From assembly GCF_045207655.1 (NCBI RefSeq), contig NZ_CP108785.1, positions 5,270,001 through 5,334,000 of the forward strand: a stretch of DNA of 64,000 nucleotides, read 5' to 3'. Shown here in pieces: positions 1 to 8,775 of the stretch. The notes under the pieces were generated by a model. The model ran no database searches and was not told the DNA's origin. It saw only the letters and a list, made by a program, of their open reading frames with translations. Every line of letters starts with the position of its first letter. Position 1 is the stretch's first letter. A program made the translations under genes and the position numbers. The stretch is from Embleya sp045207655 (GTDB lineage: Bacteria; Actinomycetota; Actinomycetes; Streptomycetales; Streptomycetaceae).

Positions 1-2871
1 GTCCCCGGACACTGCGACATGTGCACTGTTGATGTCATCTGCCAGTTCGTGCATTGTGGCGGTGCCGATGTCGATCGTCACCATCGCGGTCCTTCCCTGA
101 CCCGTCTCGTGGATGGCCAGCAAGGTGTTCCGGTCGGGGCCGAACCACATCTCCCCGAAGTGGGCGACGTCGGTCGGCAGTGTCCGCTGCCGTCCCGTGT
201 CCAGGTCCCACACCTGGGCCGGCAGTGTCGTCGACATCGCCGATACCCCGGCCAGTCGTTGGGCGTCCGGGGAGAAGTCCAGGATCTTCATGCCACCGGA
301 TATTCGGATACCTACGGAGGGTTCTTGGAGTGATCCCTGGAGTGGGTGCGCCGACCCCACCAGTTGCTTCCCAAAGGGCGTGACGTCGTGCCAGATCACC
401 ACTCCGTCCCGGTCGCGGACATAGGCGATCCGTCGTCCGTCCCGGCTGACCACGGGGGACAGGACGGGGTAGGCGAGGCGGAGCGGCTGTTGTCGGACCC
501 TGCCCTCGACGGAGCGGACGAACAGGGTCGCGTGGCGTTCCTTGGTCACCACGAGCGTCACCGCGCCGTCGGTGCTCATGGCCGTCGACAGGATCTTCCC
601 CTCACCGCCGGACAGGATCCACGCCGCGTCCCTCAGCTCTTCGTAGCGCCGCAGCAGGGCGTTGCGGGCTTCCTGGGTCGGTGCGGTCTTGTACGCGGCG
701 AGGGCGGCGAGGGCGGCCTGCCCGGGGTTGCTCTTCGTGAATTCGTCCGATTGCACCGCGAGTGTGCGCGAGCGTCCCTCGACCTGTCGTCGCGCGCTGA
801 CCTGTGACTGCTGGGCGAGGAAGGTGCCCAGACCGGCGATCAGCGCGAGGACCAGGGCGACCGTGATCCACGCGACGTGAGCCCGGATCCGTCGGGCCCG
901 TCGGCGTCGGCGGGCACGGTCGAGGAAGTCGCTTTGATCGCGGGCGAGTTCCGTGCCGCGCCCGCGCAGCCTGGCTTCCAGTGCGGCGAGTTGGAGTGGG
1001 CCGGGCAGCAGGTCGGCGGGGCGGTCCGCGAGCCGCCACCGTTCCAGGTCGTGTTGCACCTCCGCCCGCGCGGCGATGAAGTCGGCGTCTGCCCGGGCCA
1101 GTTCCGCCAGCGTCGGCCATACCCTGATCAGCGCCTCGTGGGCCAGTTCCGCGCTTTCGGGCTGGCCGTCGCCGCCGTAGAGGACCAACAGGCGGTGGCC
1201 GGCCAGCGCCCGCGCGAGGTGCCAGGCGTTCTCCCCGGCCTCCTCGCGGGTCAGGGCGCGCCGCAGCGGGGCCTCGCCGCCCGGCAGCACCCGCACCAGA
1301 CCGGTCAACAGCCTCCACGCCTCCGCTTCGCCCGCGGGTGTGACGCATTCGCGCCATGCCTGGTCGGCGTGGCGGCGCAGCGCGCCGGACACCCCGCCGA
1401 TGTCCTCGTAGGTCGCGGCCCGCATCCTGCCCGCGTTCCGTCGTTCCCACAGTTGCTCCAGGACGAAGCCCAGGAGTGGCAGGATGCCGGGCTCGCTGCC
1501 TGCGTCGTCCAGGATGCGCCGGACCAGCCCGGGGTCGTACTCGACGGCCGGAACGCGGGCGAGCGGTTCGGTGATCACGGTGTGCAGTTGGTCCCGGGTC
1601 ATGGGGGTGAGCGGGAGCGTCGCCCCGCGCTTGAGGGCGGGGCCCAGGAGCGGGTGGCTCAGGGCGGAGTCCATGAAGTCGGCACGCAGGGTCACCAGGA
1701 CCCGCAGGCCGGCCGGCGGGTGTATGGGGAACAGCAGCGCGAGGATCTCGGCGAGCTCGGGCTCCGGGACGTTCAGCAGCGCTTCGGCCTGGTCGAGTAC
1801 GACCAGCAGCCCTGCCGGCGACCGCCCGGTGGCCCGGTGGAAGGCATCCACGAGCCCCAACTCGCGCAACCAGTCGTCCACCCGGTCGGCGGTGTCCACC
1901 CGGGCGGCGGGCCCGGGCCCACCCGACCTCGCCGTCTCGAACAACTCCGTCGCGAGCGCCGCCCGCGCGGACCCGACACGGCCGGCGTCGACCACCAGCA
2001 CCGCGTGGTCGGCTCGTCGCATGGCGGGCACCACGCCGGCGAGCGCGAGCGAGGACTTTCCACATCCGGAGGGCCCGTAGACCGTGACACTCGGCTGCCC
2101 GCCCCGCAGGGCGTCGACCACCCCGTCCACATCCTCGGTGCGGCCGAAGAACACCTCGGCGTCGGTCTCCCGGAAGGTGGCGAGTCCGCGGAAGGGAGCC
2201 GCCGGGCGCAGTACGGGGGCCAGTTCGGGGATCTCTCGCAGCAGTGCCCGGGTGCGCAGGACGAACGCCTGCTGAGCCTCGCGTGCCGGCTGGGCGGCCA
2301 CCATGAGGCCGACCGCAGCGCCGAGGTGGTCGTCCCAGACGGGGCTTCCGCTGAAGCCGGGTTTGACGTGTACGGCCTGTCCGTTGGTGCGGGAGAGTTG
2401 GACCCAGCCGCGGCCGGTGGGCCCGCGGAATCTTCCCTGGTGCCAGATGCCGTCGGGGTGGTCGTCGGTGAAGCCGACGGCGCGTGCCTGATGGTCCCAT
2501 ACGCTCTCGGCATCGGCCATCGGCAGTGGGAGCGCGCCGGGGAGGGGGTCGCGTAATCGCAACAGGGCCACGTCCCCGCTCTGGTCCGCCCGGATGGGCA
2601 CCCACTGCCGTACGTCGGCCGTGGCCGTGGGGATTTCGCCCGTGCCGTCGGCCAGCGGCAGGTCGACGGTGACCTCGGCGCCGATCCCCACTGGCGTGTC
2701 GCGGGGCAGGTCGAGCACGTCGGACACCACATGGGCGCAGGTGAGGACCAGGGTCGGGGCGACGAGGAAGCCGGCGCCGCCGATCGTGCCGTCCCGGCCC
2801 CTGATCCGCACGACTGCGGACACGAGTACCGACTCCGGTCCTCGAGTGTCGCCCTCGCCGTCTCCTGCCAC
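1..2871 (-). CDS. Trypsin-like protease / nSTAND1 NTPase / WD40 protein (3' end outside window)
   Basis: 957 codons are visible and the frame is open at position 1, so the C-terminus is missing. An N-terminal trypsin-like serine protease has a visible triad: His47 in TCAHVV, Asp100 in GDVALLRL, Ser174 in GFSGSP. A STAND-type NTPase follows, with P-loop GPSGCGKSS (Lys272) and Walker B LLVVLDQAE (Asp360). One hydrophobic segment lies at about residues 667-687, after an Arg-rich stretch, and then WD40-like beta-propeller blades begin. The GTG start was chosen because GGGAGG sits 6 bases upstream; no ATG, GTG or TTG lies between the last in-frame stop and this codon. Proteins of this architecture are known as predicted conflict or signalling proteins in multicellular actinomycetes. 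A membrane-tethered sensor whose protease is released or activated by NTPase switching is inference. Confidence 0.88.
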   Translation of the reverse strand, partial: MAGDGEGDTRGPESVLVSAVVRIRGRDGTIGGAGFLVAPTLVLTCAHVVSDVLDLPRDTPVGIGAEVTVDLPLADGTGEIPTATADVRQWVPIRADQSGDVALLRLRDPLPGALPLPMADAESVWDHQARAVGFTDDHPDGIWHQGRFRGPTGRGWVQLSRTNGQAVHVKPGFSGSPVWDDHLGAAVGLMVAAQPAREAQQAFVLRTRALLREIPELAPVLRPAAPFRGLATFRETDAEVFFGRTEDVDGVVDALRGGQPSVTVYGPSGCGKSSLALAGVVPAMRRADHAVLVVDAGRVGSARAALATELFETARSGGPGPAARVDTADRVDDWLRELGLVDAFHRATGRSPAGLLVVLDQAEALLNVPEPELAEILALLFPIHPPAGLRVLVTLRADFMDSALSHPLLGPALKRGATLPLTPMTRDQLHTVITEPLARVPAVEYDPGLVRRILDDAGSEPGILPLLGFVLEQLWERRNAGRMRAATYEDIGGVSGALRRHADQAWRECVTPAGEAEAWRLLTGLVRVLPGGEAPLRRALTREEAGENAWHLARALAGHRLLVLYGGDGQPESAELAHEALIRVWPTLAELARADADFIAARAEVQHDLERWRLADRPADLLPGPLQLAALEARLRGRGTELARDQSDFLDRARRRRRARRIRAHVAWITVALVLALIAGLGTFLAQQSQVSARRQVEGRSRTLAVQSDEFTKSNPGQAALAALAAYKTAPTQEARNALLRRYEELRDAAWILSGGEGKILSTAMSTDGAVTLVVTKERHATLFVRSVEGRVRQQPLRLAYPVLSPVVSRDGRRIAYVRDRDGVVIWHDVTPFGKQLVGSAHPLQGSLQEPSVGIRISGGMKILDFSPDAQRLAGVSAMSTTLPAQVWDLDTGRQRTLPTDVAHFGEMWFGPDRNTLLAIHETGQGRTAMVTIDIGTATMHELADDINSAHVAVSGD

Positions 2872-2906
2872 CGCCGACCTCCCCGTGAACGCGACCCGAT
2901 GCCCGG

Positions 2907-3281
2907 TCAGTTCCCTTGCGGACCGCTCTCGGGAGACACCGGCCCGTCATTCCTGTGCCAGGTCATGCCGACGGAGAAGTTCGCAGCGACGGACGACCCG
3001 GCGATGAGGATCTTCGCGTCGGCCGACAGCGACATGCCGAATTGCAGGGTGGCCTCGTCCGGCGGGTACGCCATCTGTCGGCACTGCGTGACGAAGGCGT
3101 TCGCCACGGGACGGATGACGCTGAGCATCTGGCTGAGTGTCTCCTCGGCCCGCCCCACGGTGCGGCCGCCCCGGCCGACGCGCACCAGGCTTTCGTCGAT
3201 CTCGTTCACCTGGACTCGGACGACGTCTCCGCCGGTGCCCAAGGGCACTTCGACGATGTGGGAGGACTGACGCTCGCTCAT
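2907..3281 (-). CDS. Trypsin-co-occurring domain 1 (Trypco1, CU044_2847 family) protein
   Basis: 124 residues starting MSERQSSHIVEVPLG. It matches the small Trypco1 family, which is known for lying next to trypsin-like/STAND proteins. It ends 35 bases upstream of the protease/NTPase gene on the same strand, so the two are very likely co-transcribed. An in-frame ATG is used as the start; the purine-rich sequence upstream (GGTGGACA) is only a weak ribosome binding site. A longer reading to 3371 is less likely because the added 30 residues are Arg/Pro-rich and unlike the family. The molecular function is unknown; a substrate or regulatory partner of the protease is inference from context. Confidence 0.85.
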   Translation of the reverse strand: MSERQSSHIVEVPLGTGGDVVRVQVNEIDESLVRVGRGGRTVGRAEETLSQMLSVIRPVANAFVTQCRQMAYPPDEATLQFGMSLSADAKILIAGSSVAANFSVGMTWHRNDGPVSPESGPQGN

Positions 3282-3626
3282 CGCGTCTGTCCACCGTCGG
3301 CGCGTGCACACGCCACAAGACGAGGGGGCCGGTGATCTCGACGTACCCGCAGCCCCGTGTCGCGGCGGCACGACTCATGGCATCGAGAGCGGTCCGGTGC
3401 CGGAACGAGGAACATGGTGCTCCATATCGAATCGACGATGCCGCTCCGCGAGGTCGGCCGGACGGAGCGGAGGTTCACCCGCGATCGTAGCGACGCAAAG
3501 GGGCCGGGACGCCCTACTTCCACCAGTTCGCAGCAGCCCGACCGAAGGCGGCAGACCAAGCGTCTGCCGTCGGACACCACTACTGCCTGCCCACGCTCTT
3601 TGGGCTTACGGGGTCCGTGATCGGCA
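3282..3626. other. Gene-free stretch upstream of the Trypco1 operon
   Basis: No reading frame here has both a plausible start and coding-like third positions. It separates the minus-strand Trypco1 promoter side from the 3' end of the recombinase module, so it should hold the promoter of the Trypco1/protease operon. No confident -10/-35 pair was found. Confidence 0.4.
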
Positions 3627-3773
3627 TCACTCCTCGCCGGTGCCGTTCGGATCGCGCACCGACCGCAGGCCGTCGGCGAGGCCGGGCCGTACGAACGGGT
3701 ACGACCCGTTGATGAGGTACTCGTCCTTGAGCGGGGAGTCGCCCGCCGCCTGCAGGCCGGATGTTCCGATCAC
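3627..3773 (-). CDS. Short ORF (48 aa) coupled behind the recombinase module
   Basis: The GTG start overlaps the stop of the DUF6262 gene in a GTGA tetranucleotide, the same arrangement as the other junctions of this module. Nearly every codon ends in G or C, which argues for real coding. The product starts VIGTSGLQAAGDSPLKDEY and ends in GTGEE; no family was recognised. It could be a fourth translationally coupled component or the retained tail of a larger gene lost by deletion. Confidence 0.45.
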   Translation of the reverse strand: MIGTSGLQAAGDSPLKDEYLINGSYPFVRPGLADGLRSVRDPNGTGEE

Positions 3774-4288
3774 GGGCCCTGGTTCAAGGCCCGCGTCAGC
3801 TCCCGGTTGGCGGCGCGTGCCGCGTCGAGTTCGTCGGTGCGTTCGCCGAGTTCGGCTTGTGTCCCGGCGAGTTCCCGTTCGAGCGTGGCGATCCGTCGCT
3901 GGAGTCGGTCGACGTCGACGGGGGCGCCGAGTCCGGAGTCCGACCAGAGAGCCTCGCCCATCGTCTCGGACAGACGTTTCTCCAACCGTCGGATCTGGCC
4001 TTGCAGGCGGGTGTTGCGGTCCAGTGCGTTGGCCAGGTCGGCTTGCAGCGACGCTCGGCCGACCGCGGTCCGGTGTCCTTCGGTGTGCGGGGTGGTCGCG
4101 GCGGTGTGGACGCGTGCGAGGAGGTCGCGGTGGCGGTAGAGGAAGGCGCGGTCCACCTTCGCCGCGCGGGCGAGGGCCGAGACGGTGATGTCCTCGCCCG
4201 TGCGCAGGGCGGCGTCGAGGGCTTTGAGGACGCGTTCGCGACGCCGGGCGGAGTCGGCCCGGCGTCCTTCGATCATGGCGTTGTTCAC
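3770..4288 (-). CDS. DUF6262 family protein, TnpC-like component of a Tn554-type module
   Basis: 172 residues, starting at a GTG that overlaps the preceding recombinase stop (GTGA). An N-terminal helix-turn-helix-like region (VSALARAAKVDRAFLYRH) is followed by a long charged helical region rich in Leu, Glu and Arg that looks like a coiled coil (about residues 85-165). In Tn554 and relatives, the third gene (tnpC) encodes a small accessory DNA-binding protein acting with two tyrosine recombinases; position and architecture fit that role. A longer upstream reading is Arg/Pro-rich shadow sequence and was discarded. Confidence 0.75.
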   Translation of the reverse strand: MNNAMIEGRRADSARRRERVLKALDAALRTGEDITVSALARAAKVDRAFLYRHRDLLARVHTAATTPHTEGHRTAVGRASLQADLANALDRNTRLQGQIRRLEKRLSETMGEALWSDSGLGAPVDVDRLQRRIATLERELAGTQAELGERTDELDAARAANRELTRALNQGP

Positions 4289-6759
4289 GTGGTCCTGTCG
4301 GGGCGGATGTCGGGGAGGGGCTGGGGGATGCGGGGCAGGCCGAGGGAGACCACCCGGCGGGTGCGGCGGACCACCGCGACCGCGTCCCGGATTTGCGCGC
4401 GGTCGTCGTCGGTGAGTTCGTCCAGGTCCTCCTTGAGGCGGTCCACCAGGCGCCGGACGCGGGTGATCTCCTCGTCGGAGGGCATGGCCTCGGCTGCCGC
4501 CCAGCCGTCGGCGTGGGCGAACGCGGCCAGCCGCTCGCGGTTGCGCAACAGGTCGGCCAGGTACGCCTCCAGGTCGGGCAGATAGGAGATGTCGCTGCGG
4601 AAGTGTCCGCAGCCCACGCAGCGGAACCGAACCGGGCAGTCGTGTCCGCCCGCCGCGACGTTCGAGGGTTCGGTGCACAGGCCGTAGGGCACCGAGACCT
4701 CGCCCATCGCCCGGCGCGTGTGCTCGGAGTCCAGCAGCGCCTTCGCCGTGCGCCACACGCGCCGGCCGTGGCGGTCGAACTGCATCGCGGTGACCCGGTC
4801 GACCGCCTCGCGGCGGCGGTCCTGCCCGACCCGGTAGTAGCGCAGGGTGGTGCTCAGTTGGCGGTGGTCCATCAATTCCCTCAGCACGTCCGGCTCGACG
4901 CCGGCGTCGGCGTGCCGCTGGGCGTAGGTGTGCCGGTACGCGTACGGGAAGATCCTGCGCTTGTCGAAGGGCAGCATCCTGGTGACGCGTTCCCCGGCGA
5001 CGTCGACCACGGTGGGCACGAGGATCTCGGGCAGGGAATCCACCCAGATCCGGTGTCGTGCGGTGATCCAGCCGTGGGTGGCGGCCCGGGTGCCGTCGGG
5101 GTTGGCGACTGCGGAGGGAAACAGCTTCAGGGCCGCGGTCGGCGTGTGCGGGAAGCGATCGCGCACGCGTTGCTGCTGGTCCAGGATCGCGACGGCGGTC
5201 GCCTCGGGCACGGGCAGGCGCCGGCCGTTCCGCAGCGCCTTGTGGTTGTCGTAGACCAAGACGGGTTTCCCGTCGCCGTCCCGGTCCAGGCAGGCCCAGG
5301 CCAGGCCGGAGATCTCGCCCGGTCGTCGACCGGTGTCGATCACCATCTCGACCGCGACGCGCAACTGGGGACCGCCCGCCGCCAACGCGTCGAGATGGTC
5401 GCACAGATGGCGCATCACCTCCACCGGCAGGTCGCGCCCGGCCTCGCGGTCCTGCGGATCGTCGGGGACGTCCTCCTCGCGCAGGTCGAAGTCGCCGGGC
5501 AGGCCGTGCAGGGCCCGGCCCGGACGGGCCAGCCCGAGCGTGCGCATCCGGGCCAGCAGACGCCGCACGTCCCGCACGTCCTCCACCCGACGGCTCGCCG
5601 CGATCACTCCCCGCTCCTCCAGGAGGCGCAGCCTCAACAGGAAGGTCACCACGTCGGCACGACCCAGCAGCCGCGGATCCGCGCCGTCGTCGTCGCGGTG
5701 CAGACGCAGACTCTCGGACAGGCGAGCCACCGCGTTGATCTGCTGCTGCATCGAGGCCCGGGGGTTGTTGCCCCGCCGCCGCGGCGCGTTGTCCAGGGCC
5801 CAGTCCTTCGTGGCCTGGCGCAGCCACGCCTGGGCGATCGCGTCGAAGCGGACCTCGCCGTTGAGGCCGAACGCGACGCCGTCCCAGACGTCCTTGTGTC
5901 GCTCGGTCTCCGGGGACATCCGGAACCGGCCCACGTGTTTGAGCAGTCCCTTCGCCAGCCGCCGGTGCCCGGTATCCAAGGAGTCCAGGTCCAGGTCGGC
6001 CAGCGAGCCGACCCGCCGGGCCCGGACCAGGTCACACAACGTACGAAGGTGGTGGTCCCTGTGCTTGGGGCCCGCCGCGACGCGTTGCTGCATCCCGTAC
6101 AGAACCTCGGCGACCACCCGATCGGGCAGACCGCGCAGGCTCACCACGCCGGACTGGGCCACCGACGCGGCCGTCGCCTCCCACGTCCCCTCGTCCGCCT
6201 CCCCTCCCCGCCGCAGATCCGCGGCCCGGCGCTGGGTGTGCACCGCGCAGTACGGTCCCCGCCCGTCGCGATCCCTGTGGCACGCGGCCACCCGGCAGGG
6301 ACCGAACCGCGGCAACGGCCGTACGTTCGGACGGCGAATGAATTCCTCCACCGGCACCCGTGCCTTCGCCCGCTGCCCGTCGTGCACGGCGCACAACTGC
6401 TTGAGGGAGGTCTTCCACGGACGACCGCAGTCGGGGACCCGGCACGGCGAGACCCCGACACCCTTCCAGTACCGCTTGGTCGTCGCGACGAACTCCTCGA
6501 AGCCCAGGCCCTCCCGCTCCATGCGCCGCGAACACCCGCCGCACAACCTGGGGTGCCCGCCGTCGAAGACTTGCTGGTGACAGCCGTCGACCGCGCACGC
6601 GTCGGCACTGAGCAACGGGTCGCCGGTCGGGAAGACCAGAACCCGCGCCGTCGGGTCGAAGCCCATGAGGGTGCGAAAGTCCAAGGCCACCGCCGCCATC
6701 ATCGCGGCGGCGATGTCCTCGGCCTCGCCCGGTCGCGGCAGGGCGAGCGGGGAGGTCAT
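4285..6759 (-). CDS. Large tyrosine recombinase, TnpB-like (Tn554-type module)
   Basis: 824 residues, starting at an ATG overlapping the upstream recombinase stop (ATGA). Several Cys/His pairs in the first 210 residues look like small zinc-binding motifs. The catalytic domain shows the Arg motif DTGRRPGEISGL, the second Arg in YAYRHTYAQRH, a late His in LMDHRQ, and the likely nucleophile in TLRYYRVG. The usual first His of the HxxR box is Tyr. The C-terminus carries another Cys cluster (CPVRFRCVGCGHF) and a helical tail, as in large actinomycete integrases of this kind. It acts on DNA, probably together with its two overlapping neighbours. Confidence 0.85.
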   Translation of the reverse strand: MTSPLALPRPGEAEDIAAAMMAAVALDFRTLMGFDPTARVLVFPTGDPLLSADACAVDGCHQQVFDGGHPRLCGGCSRRMEREGLGFEEFVATTKRYWKGVGVSPCRVPDCGRPWKTSLKQLCAVHDGQRAKARVPVEEFIRRPNVRPLPRFGPCRVAACHRDRDGRGPYCAVHTQRRAADLRRGGEADEGTWEATAASVAQSGVVSLRGLPDRVVAEVLYGMQQRVAAGPKHRDHHLRTLCDLVRARRVGSLADLDLDSLDTGHRRLAKGLLKHVGRFRMSPETERHKDVWDGVAFGLNGEVRFDAIAQAWLRQATKDWALDNAPRRRGNNPRASMQQQINAVARLSESLRLHRDDDGADPRLLGRADVVTFLLRLRLLEERGVIAASRRVEDVRDVRRLLARMRTLGLARPGRALHGLPGDFDLREEDVPDDPQDREAGRDLPVEVMRHLCDHLDALAAGGPQLRVAVEMVIDTGRRPGEISGLAWACLDRDGDGKPVLVYDNHKALRNGRRLPVPEATAVAILDQQQRVRDRFPHTPTAALKLFPSAVANPDGTRAATHGWITARHRIWVDSLPEILVPTVVDVAGERVTRMLPFDKRRIFPYAYRHTYAQRHADAGVEPDVLRELMDHRQLSTTLRYYRVGQDRRREAVDRVTAMQFDRHGRRVWRTAKALLDSEHTRRAMGEVSVPYGLCTEPSNVAAGGHDCPVRFRCVGCGHFRSDISYLPDLEAYLADLLRNRERLAAFAHADGWAAAEAMPSDEEITRVRRLVDRLKEDLDELTDDDRAQIRDAVAVVRRTRRVVSLGLPRIPQPLPDIRPDRTT

Positions 6760-7919
6760 CGCCGGCCCTCCTCGACGCGGACACGCGGGGAGGACACACG
6801 CTCGACCGCGTCCCGCAACCGGGACGCCTTCGGATGCAGGTAGGGGCGCGCGGAGGCCGGGTTCTCGTGGCCGAGCAGGGCCTGCACCTCGTCCAGCGAA
6901 CCACCCGCATCCGCGACATTGCTGGCCATCGCGTGCCGACACATCCGCGAGGTCACGCGCCGCGAGAGCCCGGCCCGCCCGGACAACGACTGGACGATCT
7001 CGCCGATCGCCTCCGGCGTGACGGGCGAACCGTAGGGCGGCCGGGCGAGGTTGACCAGGACGAAGTCGCTGCCGCCCGCCCCGAGTACCTCGTGGCGCTC
7101 CAGCGCGTACTGGTCACAGGCCCGCACCACCAGGAAATCCACCGGCAACGCGTGCGACCTCCTGGACTTCGACCACGCGCCGTTCTCGTTCTGCCGCCGC
7201 ACGACGTGAACGTGAGCGCCCTCGACCGCACAGCCCAACGACCGCGAGTCCATCAACAGATGCAGATCGCACCGGCGCAACCCCGCGACCTGCCCCCGAC
7301 GCAGCCCCACCCGGGCCAACAGCAACACGATCAGCCGATCACGGGCCGAACGACAGGCCAGGAACATCGCCACGACCTCCTCGTCCGTGGCCCGGTCGAC
7401 ACCGCTCTCCTCCTCCCGGAGCCGGTGACGAGTACTCAGCCGATACCGCAACCCGCCGTCCTCACCCTGCGCCTCGAACGGCAGGTCCCGACTGTCGCCC
7501 ACCTCGTAGATCTCGTCGAGAACCCAGCCCGGCACCGACTTCTCCACCACGGCGTGAACCAGGAACCCGCGCACCGCCGCAAGCACCGCGTTGATGCGAG
7601 CGTTGCCGCGCACCGGCTCGGAGCCCGGGCCCGAAACGACCACCCGACCCCGTTCCCCGTCGCCCGGCATCCACTTCAGCCACAGGATGAACAGCCCCAT
7701 GTCCCGGGCCGCGGTCCGCCAGTCCCGCCCCGTGCCGGCGCACCAACGCAGGAACAACGCGACCCCACCCGCGTGGGCCTTCGTCGTCGACTCCGCCCGG
7801 TCACGGGCAAGTCGCAGCTCCCGCAGGAACCGATCCGCCTCCCGCACGACCACCAGGTCGTCGTCCACCACGGTCCAGTAGCCGGTACCCGAAGGCATCC
7901 GTACCGGGAATGCGCGCAT
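6756..7919 (-). CDS. Tyrosine recombinase, TnpA-like (first gene of Tn554-type module)
   Basis: 387 residues. An N-terminal SAM-like core-binding domain (about residues 25-165) precedes a catalytic domain with Arg in ARVGLRRGQ, a candidate Lys in KSRRSH, Arg-His in RMCRHAM, His in LLGHEN and the likely Tyr nucleophile in ARPYLHP. The first residue of the HxxR box is Arg instead of His. The ATG at 7919 was chosen because GAGGTGGAG lies immediately upstream; a TTG at 7979 would add 20 residues. The gene heads an overlapping string with the large recombinase and the DUF6262 protein. Confidence 0.82.
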   Translation of the reverse strand: MRAFPVRMPSGTGYWTVVDDDLVVVREADRFLRELRLARDRAESTTKAHAGGVALFLRWCAGTGRDWRTAARDMGLFILWLKWMPGDGERGRVVVSGPGSEPVRGNARINAVLAAVRGFLVHAVVEKSVPGWVLDEIYEVGDSRDLPFEAQGEDGGLRYRLSTRHRLREEESGVDRATDEEVVAMFLACRSARDRLIVLLLARVGLRRGQVAGLRRCDLHLLMDSRSLGCAVEGAHVHVVRRQNENGAWSKSRRSHALPVDFLVVRACDQYALERHEVLGAGGSDFVLVNLARPPYGSPVTPEAIGEIVQSLSGRAGLSRRVTSRMCRHAMASNVADAGGSLDEVQALLGHENPASARPYLHPKASRLRDAVERVSSPRVRVEEGRR

Positions 7920-8151
7920 CTCCACCTCTTGCTCCACGAGTTGATCCGCATCGATCCACCGCAGAGCCACAACCCCCAAAAAACCGCCACGGCACGCCCA
8001 ACGAAAAGGCGCACTGCGACGTCACGCCACGGACTCGGAACCCCCAGAGAAGGTGACGGTGACGGTCGGCATCGCCACACCCGCATAACCCCACGTCCGA
8101 CAGGCCCCCACCTGCCCGCGACCGACCCGCCGGCACGGAAGCGAGGGCCTG

Positions 8152-8353
8152 GTGACCAACCAGGCGAACAACACCCCCGGCCCCCGAACAACACCCCGAG
8201 GAACCCAACGGCCCCCTCGACGTCCGTACCGTCGTCCTCCTCGGCGCCTTCGCCGCAACGGTGTACATCACCCACGAACACCTTGGACTCGGCACACCGT
8301 TGACCGTCGGAATCGCCCTGCTCCTGGCGCTTCACCTCCTGATGAAACGCTGA
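8152..8353 (+). pseudogene. Small membrane protein with a frameshift in a C-run
   Basis: A GTG with GCGAGGG upstream begins MTNQANNTPGP; one base too many in the C-rich stretch around 8178-8186 throws it out of frame. The next frame then continues with strongly coding-like codons through two short hydrophobic segments (VVLLGAFAATVYITHEHL and LTVGIALLLALHLLMKR) to TGA at 8351. The hydrophobic frame has no start codon of its own before its first hydrophobic segment. It is either a real indel or a homopolymer sequencing error. Product: a membrane peptide of about 67 residues, family not recognised. Confidence 0.55.
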
Positions 8354-8363
8354 CTTGCGACGG

Positions 8364-8385
8364 GTCCGGCGCCTCGGCGCCGGAC
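8364..8385 (+). terminator. Hairpin terminator candidate
   Basis: Perfect 10-bp GC-rich inverted repeat (GTCCGGCGCC / GGCGCCGGAC) with a 2-base loop, starting 10 bases after the stop of the small membrane protein. There is no U-tract, which is usual for actinomycete terminators. Confidence 0.6.
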
Positions 8386-8646
8386 GCCCGGCATCGGGGA
8401 CCGCACCCCGACTCGACTCGGGCGAGGCACCGAAAGTGACCGTGGTCCGCAGTGCTGCGCCCGATGACCGAGGGCAGCGGACGAACTGCCGTGCCCGGCA
8501 GGGCCCTCGTCCGACTTCCGGCGTCGACCGGCCCGATCGGGTACCCCTGCCGGGTGTAAGCGGCGTGCCGGGGCGGTGGGGTGAGGCATCCTGGACGCAC
8601 TACGGCGGGGGTGAATCCCGGCTTTGCCGGATGGGGAGTTCTTGCT

Positions 8647-8775
8647 GTGATCAGTGACTTCGTCGATCGTCTTCCGCGTGACCGGGCTCTTCGGTTGATC
8701 GTCTCGGGCGGTGGGACGGGTGGTCACACGTATCCGGCCCTGACTGCGGTGCGTACGCTCCGGGCGAGGCGTAAA
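8647..8775 (+). pseudogene. murG 5' fragment (UDP-GlcNAc:lipid I glycosyltransferase)
   Basis: A GTG start leads into a MurG-like N-terminus: about 17 residues, then the strand-loop LIVSGGGTGGHTYPAL, which is the family's substrate-binding glycine loop, then a helix. Similarity stops at about residue 43, where the sequence becomes the antisense of a decayed hypothetical gene. Full MurG is about 360 residues, so this is a truncated extra copy, not the cell's functional enzyme. Confidence 0.7.

Noticed and set aside
602..2950. Long minus-strand open frame of 782 codons
   Set aside because: Arg/Pro/Gly-rich shadow of the protease/NTPase gene, which lies in another frame with clear motifs.
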